A DNA stretch of 64,000 nucleotides from Rhizophagus clarus (lineage: Eukaryota; Glomeromycota; Glomeromycetes; Glomerales; Glomeraceae): the NCBI GenBank assembly GCA_015698045.1, contig BLAL01000191.1:1112001-1176000 (forward strand). The letters are read 5' to 3'. Of this stretch, positions 1 to 14,605 are shown piece after piece. The notes below the pieces were generated by a model that had not been told where the DNA came from, searched no databases, and saw only the letters and a program-made list of their open reading frames with translations. The translations under genes were made by a program, and so were the position numbers. Positions within the stretch are counted from its first letter, which is position 1. The number at the start of each line of letters is the position of its first letter.

Positions 1-256
1 GTAGACTTATTTGCTCCAGGTAATATATTTATAATCATACATTTCTAAATTACAAACTCTTTTTTTGTGTGTGCGCGTTATATATATAAATATATATTAT
101 ATAGGATATAATATTACTTCAACTTGGTTTGGTATTAATGGAATTAAGACAATGTCAGGTACAAGTATGGCTTCGCCACATGTAGCTGGTGTTATAGCTT
201 TAATTATCGGTCAACGCGGTAACATGACACCTGCTAAAAATGAAGGAATTACTTAA
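1..256 (+). CDS. Subtilisin-like serine protease (S8), 3' fragment with broken frame
   Basis: This is the C-terminal part of a proteinase-K-type subtilase; the gene enters from the left edge. Exon 1-19 encodes VDLFAPG. An intron at 20-104 joins it to an exon whose product contains [11 protein letters not shown], the motif holding the catalytic Ser of the S8 family. The open frame stops at 254-256 soon after MTPAK. In the next frame the expected continuation is visible: [14 protein letters not shown], running to a stop at 315-317. The switch falls in the A-run at 235-239, where one A fewer would keep the frame. The Asp and His of the triad lie outside the window. The gene may be a pseudogene, a truncated allele, or carry a homopolymer error in the assembly. 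Family assignment is secure; functional state is not. Confidence 0.75.
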
Positions 257-800
257 ATCAATGGCAACCTATGGTGCATTAATTATCATTATTATAAAAT
301 ATGTTAATAAAGAATGATTTTATATCCTTGAATTTTTAAGGATATTCTCTAGCCGACCACGGATCGATAATGCAAAGTTGTCCGTTAATTCTGTAGCTCG
401 AATAATTAGGTTAACAACGAATTCTTGCTATTTATTTTCACCATTTTTAATAAGTAAATACTGTATATTACGTATTATTATTTATTATATATTTATTATG
501 TTTGATTATATGATTCATATTGACGTGAATTATATAGTGAACAATAACTTTTTAAGTTAGCAATGAAAATTAAGATCGTATTGATCGTAACAATGCATAA
601 AAATGCATAAATTAAAAAACTATTCTGTTTTATCACCAAAATTGTGATGTAAATACGCCAAAAAGCAGATAATCTTATTATTAAATCTCTAATACTTTGC
701 AATATTTGTCTTTAAATGATGTCATTTTTGATTTCATTAAGTGATATAAATTTCGTTCATTAAAAAGTATTTTTTCGTATTGCATTATTTCAACAACACA
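257..800. other. Intergenic region upstream of VPS13
   Basis: This AT-rich spacer lies between the broken subtilase and the VPS13 start codon. The first 60 bases (to 317) still hold the out-of-frame subtilase tail. Beyond that I see only short open frames without family features, so the rest is read as 3' remnant plus the VPS13 promoter and leader. Confidence 0.5.
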
Positions 801-3800
801 ATGCTCGAGTCTCTCGTTGCTAACGTGTTGAACCGTTTTCTTGGAGCTTATGTCGCTAATCTTGAAGTTAACCAACTTAACATTGCAATATGGACAGGCA
901 TGTCTGCAATTGTGGTCTTGCATTGAAGGTTATTAATTTACGTTCGTTCATGTTAATTTTTTTTAAAAAAAATTATCTTCCTTTTAAAAAAGGTGACGTC
1001 GTATTAAGAAATTTACAACTAAAGAAAGAAGCACTTGACAAGTTTAATTTACCAATTGATGTCTTAGAAGGTGTGATTTTTTTGAAAAAAATAAATAAAT
1101 AAATAAATAAAATTCAACCAAATTTGAAAATTTATCATGAAAAAATTTTCAATGTAAAATATTTTAGGATACCTTGGGGAACTAACACTTAATATCCCTT
1201 GGTCAAATTTAAAGAACAAACCTGTTAAAGTTTTCATAAATAATGTTTATCTCCTAGCGGTTCCAAAAGCCGAATCGGAGGTTAAGATCAAAAAATTTTT
1301 GATTTAAAACACAATATTTATGTTGTTTTTAATAAATTCTCATCATTATAAAAACAAGTAGTATGATCCTCAAGAAGATGAAAACCGGGCTCAGCAGCTT
1401 AAACAAGAAAAATTAGCAAACGCAGACTTGCTAAATTCTCAATTATCTGAATCGACAGGTGATTAAATTAACATATATAATCAAAATTTTATTTAAAGAT
1501 CTTATAATTGATATAACTCTTCTTTTTTATATACAAAAGAGGATGATCAAAAGAATCAATCTTTTGTAAATCAGCTCGTCACTAAAGTTGTAGATAACCT
1601 TCAGATTTCAATTAACAATATTCACATTCGTTATGAAGATAAACTGAGTGATCCTGGTGTATGTTTAATGTTAAGTTTGCTTGGATTTTTATTTTTGATT
1701 AAATTTACATTTGTAATATATTTCTCTCTTTTAGCATCCATTTGCTGTGGGATTGACTTTATCTGAATTTTCGGCAGTATCTACTGACGGTAATTGGAAA
1801 CCTACATTTATTGAAGGAGAGACTAGTACTATTCATAAGGTAAGCAAATGTGGTTTACTGAAAACTAAATTCATTTTATGATTACTAAATTTCTTCGTGT
1901 TTTCTTAAGTTAATAACGTTAGGGTCTCTAGCCGTGTATTGGAACACGGATTCGAGATCTTTGGCCGGTCACCAAACTAATGAAGCTGTCAAAATATTTA
2001 ACAGTTTGGTAATGTTAATTAATGATTTGGTATAATTTTTTCTAAATAACCCTTATTAATATTATTGACTTTATTATAATAGATTGAGTCCGAAAAAAAT
2101 ATACCATCAGAACATCAATATATACTTAAACCCGTTTCTGGTACCGGACGTGTGAGTACTTTTAATAATCCGTGTTTCTACAATAATAATGGTTATTCAT
2201 TCTCGTGATTCGCATTTATTTCGCATTTTTATAGATTATATTAAATAAACAATTTGATGTAAACAATCCAAAAACTATCGTGACATTATTATTTGATGAA
2301 CTTGGGTTCGTTTTGGACGATGAACAATATAGGGACGCTTTATTAATGGTTGACTTATTCCATTTCTATATACGGCAACAACAAGTAAGATGAATTACGT
2401 GTTTAAGTCGTTATCTATTAAAAGAACATAACAAATAACATTTATAACATTTATAGTACCGAAAATTTCGACCTCCAAAAGATGTAACTCCTAAAAAAGA
2501 TCCCAAAGCTTGGTTACAATTTGCTGGAGGGTGTATTTTGTCAGAAATTCGTGAACGTAATAAGAAATTTACCTGGGCGTACTTCGCTGAACGTCGTGAT
2601 GATAGGCATTCATACGTTAAATTATATAAAGACAAGCAACTCGATAAAATAACACCAGAGGTTTGTGATTGAGTTTGAATATTAATGTAAACATGTATAT
2701 TTTTGACCAATTGTAAACATGATTTATAGGATCAAAATGCGTTGAATTCTCTTGAACGGAAACTCAGTTATGAAGATATTCGATTTTATAGGTCAATAGC
2801 AAAATCACAGTTAAGGAAAGAAAAGGCGTTAATTGGTGAGTATAATATTTGCAAAGATGCTAGAATTGTATACGGAATTCTCCATTCTCATTAAAATTAT
2901 TTTTTTTTCTTTTTCTTTTAGCCAAAAAACAACAAGAAAACGCATCACAACAATCACAACGTGGTTGGTTAAGTGGTTGGTGGTGGGGTGGATCGCAATC
3001 TGATGTAAGTAATTGTTTTATTTCATCTTAACCATATTATGTTTCTCTCTTGTTATTTATTACATTGAATTTCCCTTAGGCGGGTGAAGGAGATTCAATA
3101 TTGACTGATGAGCAGCGAAAAGAATTATATCAAGCAATTGATTATGATGAATCAACTGCGGTGCAGACTGCCGTGGATTTCCCTAAAGAGGTTATATATT
3201 TACGTGTTATTGTAAACTTTAATTACTTTATGTTCATTTCAATTTTTTTTTTTTTTTTTAATATTTATTATAGTGGATAAAACTTTCGCTCAAAACAAAG
3301 CTTAAAACAGGATCTTTTACTCTGAAAAAAGATCCTCATGGTAAAAAAACCAATATACTCAGCGTCAAATTTGACACAGTGACAGCAAATTTCATTCAAC
3401 GTCCAGAATCATTTCAAGCTGAAAGCGCTTTGGGTAGTTTAACAGTATTTGATGGGTCTACCGAAGGAACGTTATATCCCCAAATAGTTAGAGTAAAAGA
3501 TTATAGTACTGAAGCTTCTCAAAAAGATTTGACAAGGAATAATCGTGCAAGTGATATTGGATATGATGAATCACAGGATCCATTTTTTCAATTAGTTTTT
3601 GAGCAAAATCCATTGGACGGTAGAGCAGATAACGGTGTTTCAATGAAAATGAGACATTTAGAGATTATTTATAATGTAAATGCTGTTGAAGCAGTTATGG
3701 ACTTTTTTAGACCTCCGGATCAGCGATTGGAATCAATTTCAGCTTTAATAGTAAGTTTCTAAGTGAATGTTTTATTTGTAATAGTGAAATTTAAAATTTT

Positions 3801-6800
3801 GATTTCTTTTTTTCGGGTATATAGGAAGCTGCAGGGGATACCTTAGAAGGAATTAAAGCTCAGACTAGAGCCGGATTAGAATATGCGTTGGAGGAACATA
3901 AAACTATAGACGTAAAAATTGATATGAACGCGCCAATTTTTATAGTTCCAGAAAGTTGTATTAGATCAGACGCTCAAGCAATTGTATTAGATTCTGGTCA
4001 TATTAGTGTAGAAAGTAAATTGGTTAGCAAACAACAAATCGCTGAAATTCAATCAAAAGCAAGTAAAAATTATAGTGAGAAAGACTATGAAAAGTTAGAA
4101 TCTTTGATGTATGACCGTTTCACGGTGGAGCTCTCTTCAACTCAGGTAAAAAAAAAAAAAAAAAAAAATTATTTTATAATAAACCTTTTAAAATAATCGT
4201 TTATTTAACCAACTCATTTATTTAATTATTTTTTAGCTCTTAGTGGGACAGTCTGTTGAGCGCTGTTTAGCTCAGATTCGAGACTCTGAAGCCAATTATG
4301 GCCTTCACGTTATTGATCGTATCAATATGCAATTTAATGTTGAAATGTCAATAATCCGACATGCATCTAATCTTACAAAATTCAGAGTTACAGGACAATT
4401 ACCTTTGCTAAAAGCAAATTTTTCAGATAGAAAATATAAGATTATTATGAATATAATTGAAAAAATTACACCAAAAAGTACGAATGAAAATACAAGTACG
4501 GATAGCATTCAATTTCCTTCTGAAAAATTTTCGTTTAACGACATAGTTGAGGATGTATTGAAAGAAAGGCAAAAGGGGAAGAAACCTGTATTAAGTAAAA
4601 ATATGGCAAACAAAGCTTTAGCGTGGAAACAGAAAGATACAATAGCAGAAAAACTTGGTTTAAAAACTTCACAAGATTTGGTAATAGATAGTGCTAGCGA
4701 AGGAGAGGAGAATGATGAGTCTCATGAAGATAAACCAGAAGAATTCTTCGACGCGCAAGATACAGACGTACATTGAAGAATTTATATTATTGTGTTATTT
4801 ATATATATGTATTTTTTGATTGTTAATTCCTCTTTTTTTATTATTATTTCTTCAAGGACTCGAATAACGCGAAAGTCAATCAAAGAATCTTTGAATTTGT
4901 TTTTCGCGTGGATAAATTTACAGCTACCTTAAAAAAGGCAGACCCGGATCCGCATAAACCAGAAGTTGTGTTGGTTGACATGGTCTTGGAACATTTTGGG
5001 TTGAATTATGTTCTTCGACCATTCGATATGTCTGCTGAAGTTGTTCTTAAGTCTCTTAGTATTGAGGATAAAATTTCAGTCAACGCTTCAGAATTTAAAC
5101 ATATAGCTTCTTCTGAGGGATATGGCAATGCTCAATCTGAAGATTCTAAAGATCTTGTTCATATTAAATATTTCAAAGTTAATTCAAAATCACCAGAATA
5201 CATGTCAAAGTTCGAAGGAATTGACCAGGGAGTTGATATCGAATTGTCTACAATTAATGTTATCATCTCTCGTGAAAGTATTTTGACATTATATAGTTTT
5301 ATGTTGGACACTTTCACGGCACCTCCTACATCAACCTCCACACCAACTTCACAGACTGAAACTGTCGATGTACAATCTGGTACAGAATCAGAAGAAATCC
5401 GAACCCCACAATCAAAACCCTCCACTATTCGAGTGAAAGCTAAACTTAATAGTATAAGATTTATATTAAATAATGATGGCGTTAGACTTGCAACGGGGTT
5501 ATTATCACTTGCAGATGTTGCTGTTCATTTAAGACAAAATACTATTCGTGTGGGGGCTCGATTGGGCAATTTCTCACTTTCAGATGATACTGCTGGAGAA
5601 GATAGGCCTGAATCATTGCGCCAATTGCTTACTATGCAAGGAGAGGATTTAGCTGTTTTTAAATATGAGACATTTGACGAAAAAATGCCAGGATTTCCTG
5701 GTTATAATTCATCAGTATACTTACGAACTGGTTCTGCAAGATTAACTTTCCTAGAAGAACCTATTAGACTTTTGCTTGAATTTGGCAGTAAATTTGCTCA
5801 AATGAAAGGTCTTTACGATTCTGCTAGGAACGCTGCTGTTCAACAAGCGACACAACTACAAGAGAGTGTGTCGAAATTTCATTTTGACATTGTAGTTCGA
5901 GCTCCAATAATTCTTTTCACAAACGACGTTAAATCAAAGGACAGTGTAATAGCGAATTTTGGTGTATTTTCTGCTTCAAATAAGTTCATATCTAATGAAA
6001 CAGGAAAAGGGGAACTTACTCAGATTAAGGCTGAACTTCAAAAGATTAGGGTAACCTCTGAGTTTGTTTTCCCTGATGGAATGAAACAAGTTTTACAAAT
6101 AATTGACGATGTTGACATCAATTTTAAAATTTCATATTCTGAACATATTAAAGGTTCAGTTAGACCAGATATGGAGGTTAGTCAGAAATATACTTTTATT
6201 TTAATACTATCTTTTTTATTTTAGAACTTAATCGTAATTACTTTATTAATAGATTGTTGGAGAGATGTCTGATGTTAAGATGTCTTTAACAGAAAAACAA
6301 TATAAATATTTATTTGATCTATCGAATACTATCCCTCAAGCTTTTAGTACTGTTGAATCTACGAATGAAAATACTTCTAATTCCCTAACAAGTCCATCCC
6401 AATATCCTAAAAACTCAAGTGCATCGGGAACAAGTCCATCACAAAAGGATGAAGAAGTAGTTGAACCTTGGACCACGATCGATCTTAAATTTGATGTGAA
6501 TCAAATATATTTAGAAATTTTTTCCGGAGATGGTTCTCAAACGAAGTCATTATCAGATACAAGTTTATCGAAATTTTGCCTAAATAAGACTAAGGTTAAA
6601 TATAAAATGTTGTCAGATCGTTCTATGGAAGCAGAACTCAGTCTTCAGTCTGCTACTTTGAATGATACTAGAACAAATGTCCAAAATGTCTATAGAGAGA
6701 TATTACCGGCTGTTAACAAAGAAACTGCTCAATTTTCTGTGAACGTTTCAATATCTGGTGGTACTGAAAGAAATATTGTCGCTATCGTCACTGTTGATAG

Positions 6801-9800
6801 CCCACGGATAATACTTACTCTTGATCATTTGTTCGCTACTCGTAATTATTTTATGAGCGCATTCGGAAGCTCAAATTCAAATACAAATCAAGCTACATCT
6901 CAATCTCAACAAGAATCAAGATCTATTAAGAGTTCACAATCAAATGTTCCATCATTACCACCTCGTCCGACGACTGCGCAACCTCAAGTTACCACTAGTT
7001 TAAATTATCGAGTGAACGTTACTTATGCAGAAATTATCTTATTAGCTAACCCTCATTTGGCCAATACCGAAGCAATTGTTCTTTCTGCTAATCAGATAGT
7101 TGTCACGCAACAACAAGTTTTGGCACTTACAGTTGAAAAAATTGGCATGTTTTTATGTAGAATGGATAAGAGAGCTGATTCTCTCATACGTTTTATTGAC
7201 AATTTTAATTTTGCTATGACCATGGATACCCGAACATCTAGACCGGGCCAACAGCTTACGAACATTAATGTTGATATTGGACCTCTTGTATTGAGACTTT
7301 CATATAGAGACGTTTTATTAATAACAACAATAGTAAATAAAGTTTCAGAACTCTCATCTCAATCATCAGCCCAACCTCCCGAAAAAGAAACTAAACCTAA
7401 ACTAGAAATTGATTCCAACGTACCGCTTGACAATTCATTATCTAAAAACTTTAATTATGATTCATTAACAGCAGCCAAAAAAGGTGGTAATTCAAAGAAG
7501 AGTCCTAGTGTTTTACAGACTTTAATGATGACTCGGGAAACTGTAAGTAACTATGTTGGTATTTCGTTTAATTATTAAATTTTATTTGATTTTCGCTTAT
7601 ATATTTTTATCTCAGCTTAAAGCAACTTTTCATGGCACTCGATTAGTTGTTATTGGTGACGAACATAACATACCTATGATTGATGCAAGTGCGAATCAAT
7701 TTTCTGTAGATGTATCAGACTGGTCATCACAGGTTTGCTGCTACAATACATTTTTATTTTAAACTATTTTATATTTAATTATTCGAATTTTATACTGATC
7801 CCTTTTTTATCCTCAGATGAGTGTTGATGCCACAGTTTCAACTTACATAAATTATTTTAATTTAACCAATTCTCATTGGGAGCCATTAGTCGAGCCATGG
7901 CAATATAGTTTACACGTAAGTTATATTTTGATAATTGAAATCTAATATATATTTTATTTGAATTGACGTTCGTAATTTTGTGTTTAGGCATCAAAAAATT
8001 TGAATCCAGAAAGTATGGTGATTGATATATCTTCTCAGAGGCGTTTGGAAATTAATATTTCACATATTTTTTTGGAAACGATATTTACAACTCTTTCAAT
8101 AGTGAATCATGAGAGCGAGGTAGTTCCTATTTTTTTATTATATATATATATATATTTTTTAATTAATTTCATTTAATTAAGTTAATTTTATTGGCCGTAG
8201 CATGTATTGAGTACTTCAAGAGGTTCGCGAACCCCATATAAATTAAGAAATAGAACTGGGTACAATATGCACGTTTGGTCTATTTCTTCGGATGATGCTA
8301 TAGATACTGAAATTAAAAAAATGGACGACGAACAAGATCTGAATTGGAGATTTGACGACTGGCGTAAAACGCGCGAAGTAAGGAGCTTATTCATTATTCA
8401 TTTTAATTGAAAATGTTATTAAATTTTTAAATAATTATAATTATAAAAAATATAGACTATTAGCTTCACAAAAAATATGTTGGGCGTCCAATTTGAAGGT
8501 GCAATATGGGAATGTATTAAGGAAATCCCTGTTGATAGGGAAGCAGAGACAATGTATATGCTACGACCTAAAGTTAACAAGATATCTCACCGTTTGGTGG
8601 TCGATATAAAATTAAAAGACAATATAAAAGTAGTAACCTTCCGATCATCTTTTGTTATCGAAAATCGTACGCTTTTAACGATTGAAATGTTAGTAGTTGA
8701 TGAACATGGCAAAAATATTGGCAAAGTTTATCAGATAGGTAAATTAAGAATTATTATTTTCCTATTATATTTATTAGGTTACTGATCTTATTTTATATTT
8801 TCCGATTAAAAAATAACGTTAGCTCCTGGCGAGGATTGTCCTGTTCCTATAGAACATGCTTATCATAATCGGCTTAAGATCAGACCTGAAGGTAGGAGAA
8901 CATAACAGAATATTTTACGATTTAAATGAGTTTGTACTCAATATTTTACATTATGTTTTTAGGCGGGTTTGGTTACAATTGGAGCGTCGAGAATTTATAC
9001 TGGCAGGATTTCATAAAACGTAATCCTATAAAAGCTATTACATGTGAATCTATAGAAAATGAAGTCCCATTCCGTTTCCAAGTATTTGCTAGATACAAAA
9101 AGAATGATCCTCTCGTAAAGTAAATATACATAATCATGTATTCTTAAAATATTTGATATATTTATAATATTAACATATTTATGTATTTATAGAGAGTATC
9201 CTTGTATGGCTATCCGATTAAGTGCACCGTTAGAAGTTGAAAATCTGTTACCTTATGATTTCACATTTAGAATTGTTGATAAGACTACAAATCAAAATTA
9301 TCCTGATAATTATTTACGCAAAGGAGCGGTAACTGCTCTACATGTCATCGAGTTAGATCACTTGTTACTACTTAATGTTGACGTACAAGACTCCGGTATA
9401 GTACACTTGATATTAAGAAACTAATTATAGCCATTTTGCTCACATTTTTCATCTTTATGTAGGATACAAAGCTAGCGAGTTTTCTATAATTAGCTCCCCA
9501 AATTCCGACTATCCTGTTGATAATACGTTGACACTTACAGATTCAGAAGGTTTGAAATTAACCCTTCGGATTCACTACACGTTAGTAATTGTTTATAATT
9601 AATGTCTTAAGTTTTATTGGAAAAACTTTCTGATATGTAAACGTTTTCAACAGAGAAATTCCTGATTCCGGAGGAGCGTTCAAGTTTAGTATATATAGTC
9701 CATACGTTATGATAAACAAAACAGGCCTTGATATGGTTTTCAAGTCAAAATCACTTTTAGCGTCTGCTAAAATTGCCGCTGGTCAAGGTTAGTTGTGCAC

Positions 9801-12800
9801 AATATGTATATTAAACACGCACAATTTTTAATATTGGTAACCAATGAACTTTCCTCGATATTATAGGTTCATTATCCAAAAAGAAAACCACGGTACGCTT
9901 TAACACAAACTTTTTGTCCCCTCACTTTAATAAACAAACTTGTTAAAATTCTTATCATTATTTATTCTAGGTCGCTCCGTATATGTTTTCTTATCCAAGC
10001 GATGAATTACGAAATCGTGCTTTATTAAAAGTGGGAGATTCGGATTGGAGCGAGGTAATTATACAAAAAATTTTTTATCAAAATAATCGAATCTCAATTA
10101 ATGAATTTGTTTACAGCCCTTAAGTTTTGAAGCTGTCGGTACGTTTATGGAAATTTCTATACCTTCAGCAACAAAATCCGAAGAAATTCATTTAGGTGTC
10201 AGTATTCAAGGAGGCCACCAAAAAGTAAGTTTTAAGTTAAGTTAATGATGATTACATTGACGGGACTATATTTATAACACAAAATTATATTATTTTATAG
10301 TATAAACTGACTAAAATTGTGACTTTTACACCACGGTTTATTCTCAAAAACAATTTGAATGAAGACATTAATTTTCGTGAGCCAGAATCATCTAATGCTA
10401 TAACAATTAAATCAAAAGATCGTGCACCTCTTCATTTCTTAAGAAAAGGGAATGTCAAACAGCTTATGCTCAGTTATCCAGGATTAAATAAATCTTGGTA
10501 TTTAAATTTTAAATTATACGTTGGGTTTTTTTATCTATAATTATATAAATAATTTCAAAATACTTTTAATAGGTCGGCTCCGTTTAACATTGATGAAATT
10601 GGAAGAGTTCATGTACAGGTTGGAAAATCGGATGAAGTAACTGATTTGATTAGAACCGAAATTTTAATTGAAGATGCTACAGTTTTTGTAATATTGAACA
10701 AAGAAGAAGGAAAGTGGCCATATCGCATTGAAAATTATTCAGATGTCGATGTTGACTTCTATCAACAGGTTGGTTTACTTTTTCAAATTTTAACTACAAA
10801 TTATGAGCTGATCGAGATTAAACTATATATTGTAGGATCCGAACCGTCGCGATTTCTTTGGCACGAGTACATCTCAATCAAATATATCAAATGTAAAAAA
10901 ATATCATCTTCCTTCGGGAAACGCAACGCGTTATTCGTGGGATTTCCCAGCACAAAAAGAAAAACGTTTGGTCTTAAACGTTAAAAATGTTGAACGGGTG
11001 GTTAATATACAAGAAATAGGTTCATTAATGCCATTCAAATATCCGGTGATTTATATTATCAGATGATTTACAACGTTTTATTTTATTTGCGTTATGGTTC
11101 CCATTTGTTTATAATATTAATATTTATTTAGACTGACGGAGGACATCGCATAATTGCTATAGAGGTAGCAGCTGATGGTCCAACTCAAGTCTTGTTGCTT
11201 TCCAATTACAATCAATCACAAAGTATATTCAGACCAAAGGCTCCATCAATCTCATCAGTCTCTAAAGATGATTCCAACACCGCCGGTCGAGAAGCTTTTG
11301 AAGTGGTAAGTGTTTGATTAAAATTATTAACGTCGTCTTTTTTATTTTCATTAGCTGATTTTTTAAAAAATTTAGATCGATGTAGACTCGGTCACTACGC
11401 TAAGTTTCCAGATCAGGTTAGAAGGTATAGGTATTTCCGTGATTAATAAACGGATGCAGGTATATAATTTGTCAGATTATAATATATCAATATATTTAAT
11501 CATATCATTGATAAGCTTTTATTTTAAGGAATTGGCATATGCTTCAATGCGCGGGTTGGAGTTCAAATATAATGATTCTACGTTATATCAATCTGTCACC
11601 TTTCTTATTAAATGGTTACAGGTTAATATAAGTTTCATGTTTGTTGCGAAAATTCAATGTCGAAAAGATATTTATCAATTATTTTTCTTTTTTCAAAAGA
11701 TTGATAATCAATTATATGGCGGATTATATCCAATAATTTTATACCCAACGGTTATTCCAAAAGATGCAAAAGAGACAGATGCTCATCCAGCTTTTCATGC
11801 TTCACTTATTAAGGCAAAGGATGAATGTAAGATCCTAGCATTAATTTTTGTAATTTACTATATTATTTCTCTAATAAATTGCATTAATTATTTTAGCACA
11901 CGGTGTCATCTACTTTAAATACTTTTCCTTGTTGTTGCAAGAAATGACCTTCGAAATTGATGAAGATTTTCTCTTTGCGTTACTTGAATTTACGAAATTT
12001 GCAGGCTCAAGTAATAATGATGAAAAAGAAGGGTAAATAAAGTAATGATATATATAAAGCCATCATTATTTATTTCCTTTATATTAAAATGAGAATTTAT
12101 TACAGACAACTTATCAATGGAACGCTTGATATTCCTGAGCCAAAATCAACTGAAGGAGACAATCAATGGTATTTCGAGGTTTTGCATATACATCCGATGA
12201 AAATTAATATTTCATTCGTCAGGACAGAACGCATAAATGTTGAAAATAAGTATGTATTATTTTTATTTAATTTGAATTTTTTTCTTTAGATAATGAGTAC
12301 TTTTTAACTATAAACTATAAATTGTTTAAAGACCCCCACCGCGTAACCCTATCATGTTCTTTTTCAACGTTTTGACAATGGCAATTGGAAATATTAATGT
12401 AAATATTTGATAACTTTCCCACGTTAGCTCATATAATATATATATTAATTGATCGATTTTTCATAATCAGGATGCTCCAATCAAACTTAATGCTCTCGCT
12501 ATGGAAAATGCACGTGTCAGTCTCCCCGTATTAATTAATCGTATAAATCGTCATTACGGGGAAGCTTTTATCTATCAAGTATGCACTAAAACTTTTAGAC
12601 TAAATATCGTGACAAAAATTCTAGAACTATTAATAACACTTTGTTATATAGGTACATAAAATTATTGGCTCTGCCGACTTTTTGGGTAATCCCGTTGGTC
12701 TATTTAATAATATTAGCTCGGGAGTTGTTGATATTTTCTATGAACCATACCAAGGATTTGTGTTGAACCGGCCCCAAGATCTTGGAATTGGGCTTGCAAG

Positions 12801-14200
12801 AGTAATTATTATATAAAACTAAAAAATGTATGTAATCTAAAAATAATAATGAAGTTGTATTTTTTTATAAGGGTGCAACAAGCTTCTTCAAAAAGACAGT
12901 GTATGGATTTAGCGACAGTTTTTCTAAGGTTACAGGAAGTATAGGAAAAGGTTTGTATTCTAAAGATTGGTTTAGTACGACTATTTAAGACATTAAATTT
13001 TTGTTAAATTGTAATTATTTTAGGCCTCTCTGCTGCAACTTTGGATAAAACTTATCAGGATCGACGAAGAATGGCTCAATTTAGAAATCGACCTAAACAT
13101 GCGTTGTATGGTGTCACTCAAGGAGTTAACTCCTTAGCATCAAGTATTACTAGTGGTTTTGAAGGAGTAGTAGTAAGTTCATTTGTTAGATAAATTCGAT
13201 CCTTTTCTTCCTTATTCCTAATTCCTAATTTGTTATTCCAATTAGCGTAAACCTATAGAGGGAGTTGAAAAGGAAGGTGCTGCCGGGTTGCTCAAAGGTG
13301 TGGGAAAAGGACTTGTTGGGTAAGTATTTAGAATTACATTCACATTCAAAATAAATGTTTATTATACGAATATTTTTTAATGTTAATTTTTTATTTAAGC
13401 TTCGTGACAAAACCCGTCGTTGGTGTGTTTGATTTTGCAAGTAATGTAACAGAAGGTAAGTCTTAATTAGATAGTTGTTTTTTTAAATATGATATATCAT
13501 TGATAACTTTATATTCACTACGTACAAAGGAATTCGAAATACCACCACTGTATTTGATGAAAACGATATTGCACCGGTGCGATTACCACGATATGTTGGG
13601 CGAGATGGAATATTAAAAGTATGTGTACTTTCATGCTTTAAGTTAATATATATATATATTTTTTTTTTGTGAATGCCTGCTAAAATTCATTATCATAATA
13701 CAGCCATATGATCAAAGAGAAGCTTTAGGACAATCTTGGTTGAAAGGATTGGAGGATGGAAAATACTTCAATGAAGAATATACTGCACATCTTGGTAATT
13801 TACATTATTTACTTAATTTGGCATCTTAAAGCTGCTTGAATTGATTATAATTTTTAAATAGATCTTCAAAAAGACGAACGTGTGGTAATTCTTACACGAT
13901 CTCGTATTATGCTTGTGAAAAGTAAAAAATTAAAAGTTGAATGGGAGGTTTTATTTTCAGGTAAGAATATTTAAATCTTTTGATTATAAAAAAAAAAAAT
14001 TTTTTATCTAACTTTTTAATATAAAATTTTTAGATCTTCAAACTATTTCATTACAGCCCCAAGGTATTTTACTTAATTTGAAGAAAAATACACCAGGACC
14101 ATTCATTCCAATTCCCGATCCTGAGAGTAAAAACTGGTTTGAAAGAAAAATTGAAATGGTAATTAACGAATACAATGCGGAAAAAAAGGCTCTTGAATAA
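801..14200 (+). CDS. VPS13: VPS13 bridge-like lipid transfer protein
   Basis: VPS13 proteins are very long hydrophobic-groove proteins that move bulk phospholipid between organelles at contact sites (ER, mitochondria, vacuole, peroxisome). The ATG at 801 opens the typical chorein N-terminus ([20 protein letters not shown]), followed by [20 protein letters not shown] and [17 protein letters not shown]. Further hallmarks are EYDPQEDE (from 1362), [10 protein letters not shown] near 2960-2990, long extended-chorein repeat exons at 3.3-7.5 kb, SHR-BD/VAB-like exons at about 8.2-11.3 kb, and C-terminal exons (about 12.6-14.2 kb) of the VPS13_C/ATG2-C and PH-like type. The stop is at 14198-14200. 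I count roughly 40 introns, all short, and adjoining exons keep one frame throughout, so the gene looks intact. Intron 1 has a GC donor. The separate open frames inside this span are its exons, not separate genes. Confidence 0.93.
898..992 (+). other. Non-canonical GC-AG intron 1 of VPS13
   Basis: The conserved N-terminal chorein sequence WTG-DVVLRN is restored only if the intron begins with GCATGT at 898 and ends with AG at 991-992. The exon side reads ACAG before the GC. That is the usual strong-consensus context of natural GC-AG introns. No GT donor nearby preserves the frame. Confidence 0.8.
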
Positions 14201-14533
14201 ATAGCCTAATAAATTAAATAAATGAATATTGTAACATTAGTTAAATATATAATTTTTCTTATTTTATTCGTAATTAGAATGAAATTTTTAAAGTCTACAT
14301 TTAATTATTTTTATTTTATGTATAAATGTGGTACATACTGTATAATTATCATAGCTGACGAAAACAAAATAAAAACAAATTATTAGATATTTTTATTATT
14401 ATTTTACTTTATTGTAATTTACCATCAAAATGATTATCAACTGAAATTAAAAAAACTAACAAGCTAATAGACAATTTTTTCATTTAGGGATTTGAAAATC
14501 ATAGCATCACGAGGGCTAACGCCTAACAGTATA

Positions 14534-14605
14534 CAGTCAGCCCTCAATATAACGAACCCTACGTCCTTCACCTCAAATTCTTTGTAGGATTATATCGAGG
14601 GCCAA
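14534..14605. repeat. Imperfect inverted repeat, DNA-transposon TIR-like
   Basis: The left arm starts CAGTCAGCCCTCAATATAAC directly after a TA dinucleotide. The right arm, read on the other strand, is GGCCCTCGATATAATCCTAC. The arms face each other across a spacer of about 25 bases. A CAGT start next to TA is typical of pogo/Tc1-mariner-type termini, so this could be a solo or collapsed terminal repeat. There is no transposase near it. The element type is an inference. Confidence 0.35.
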
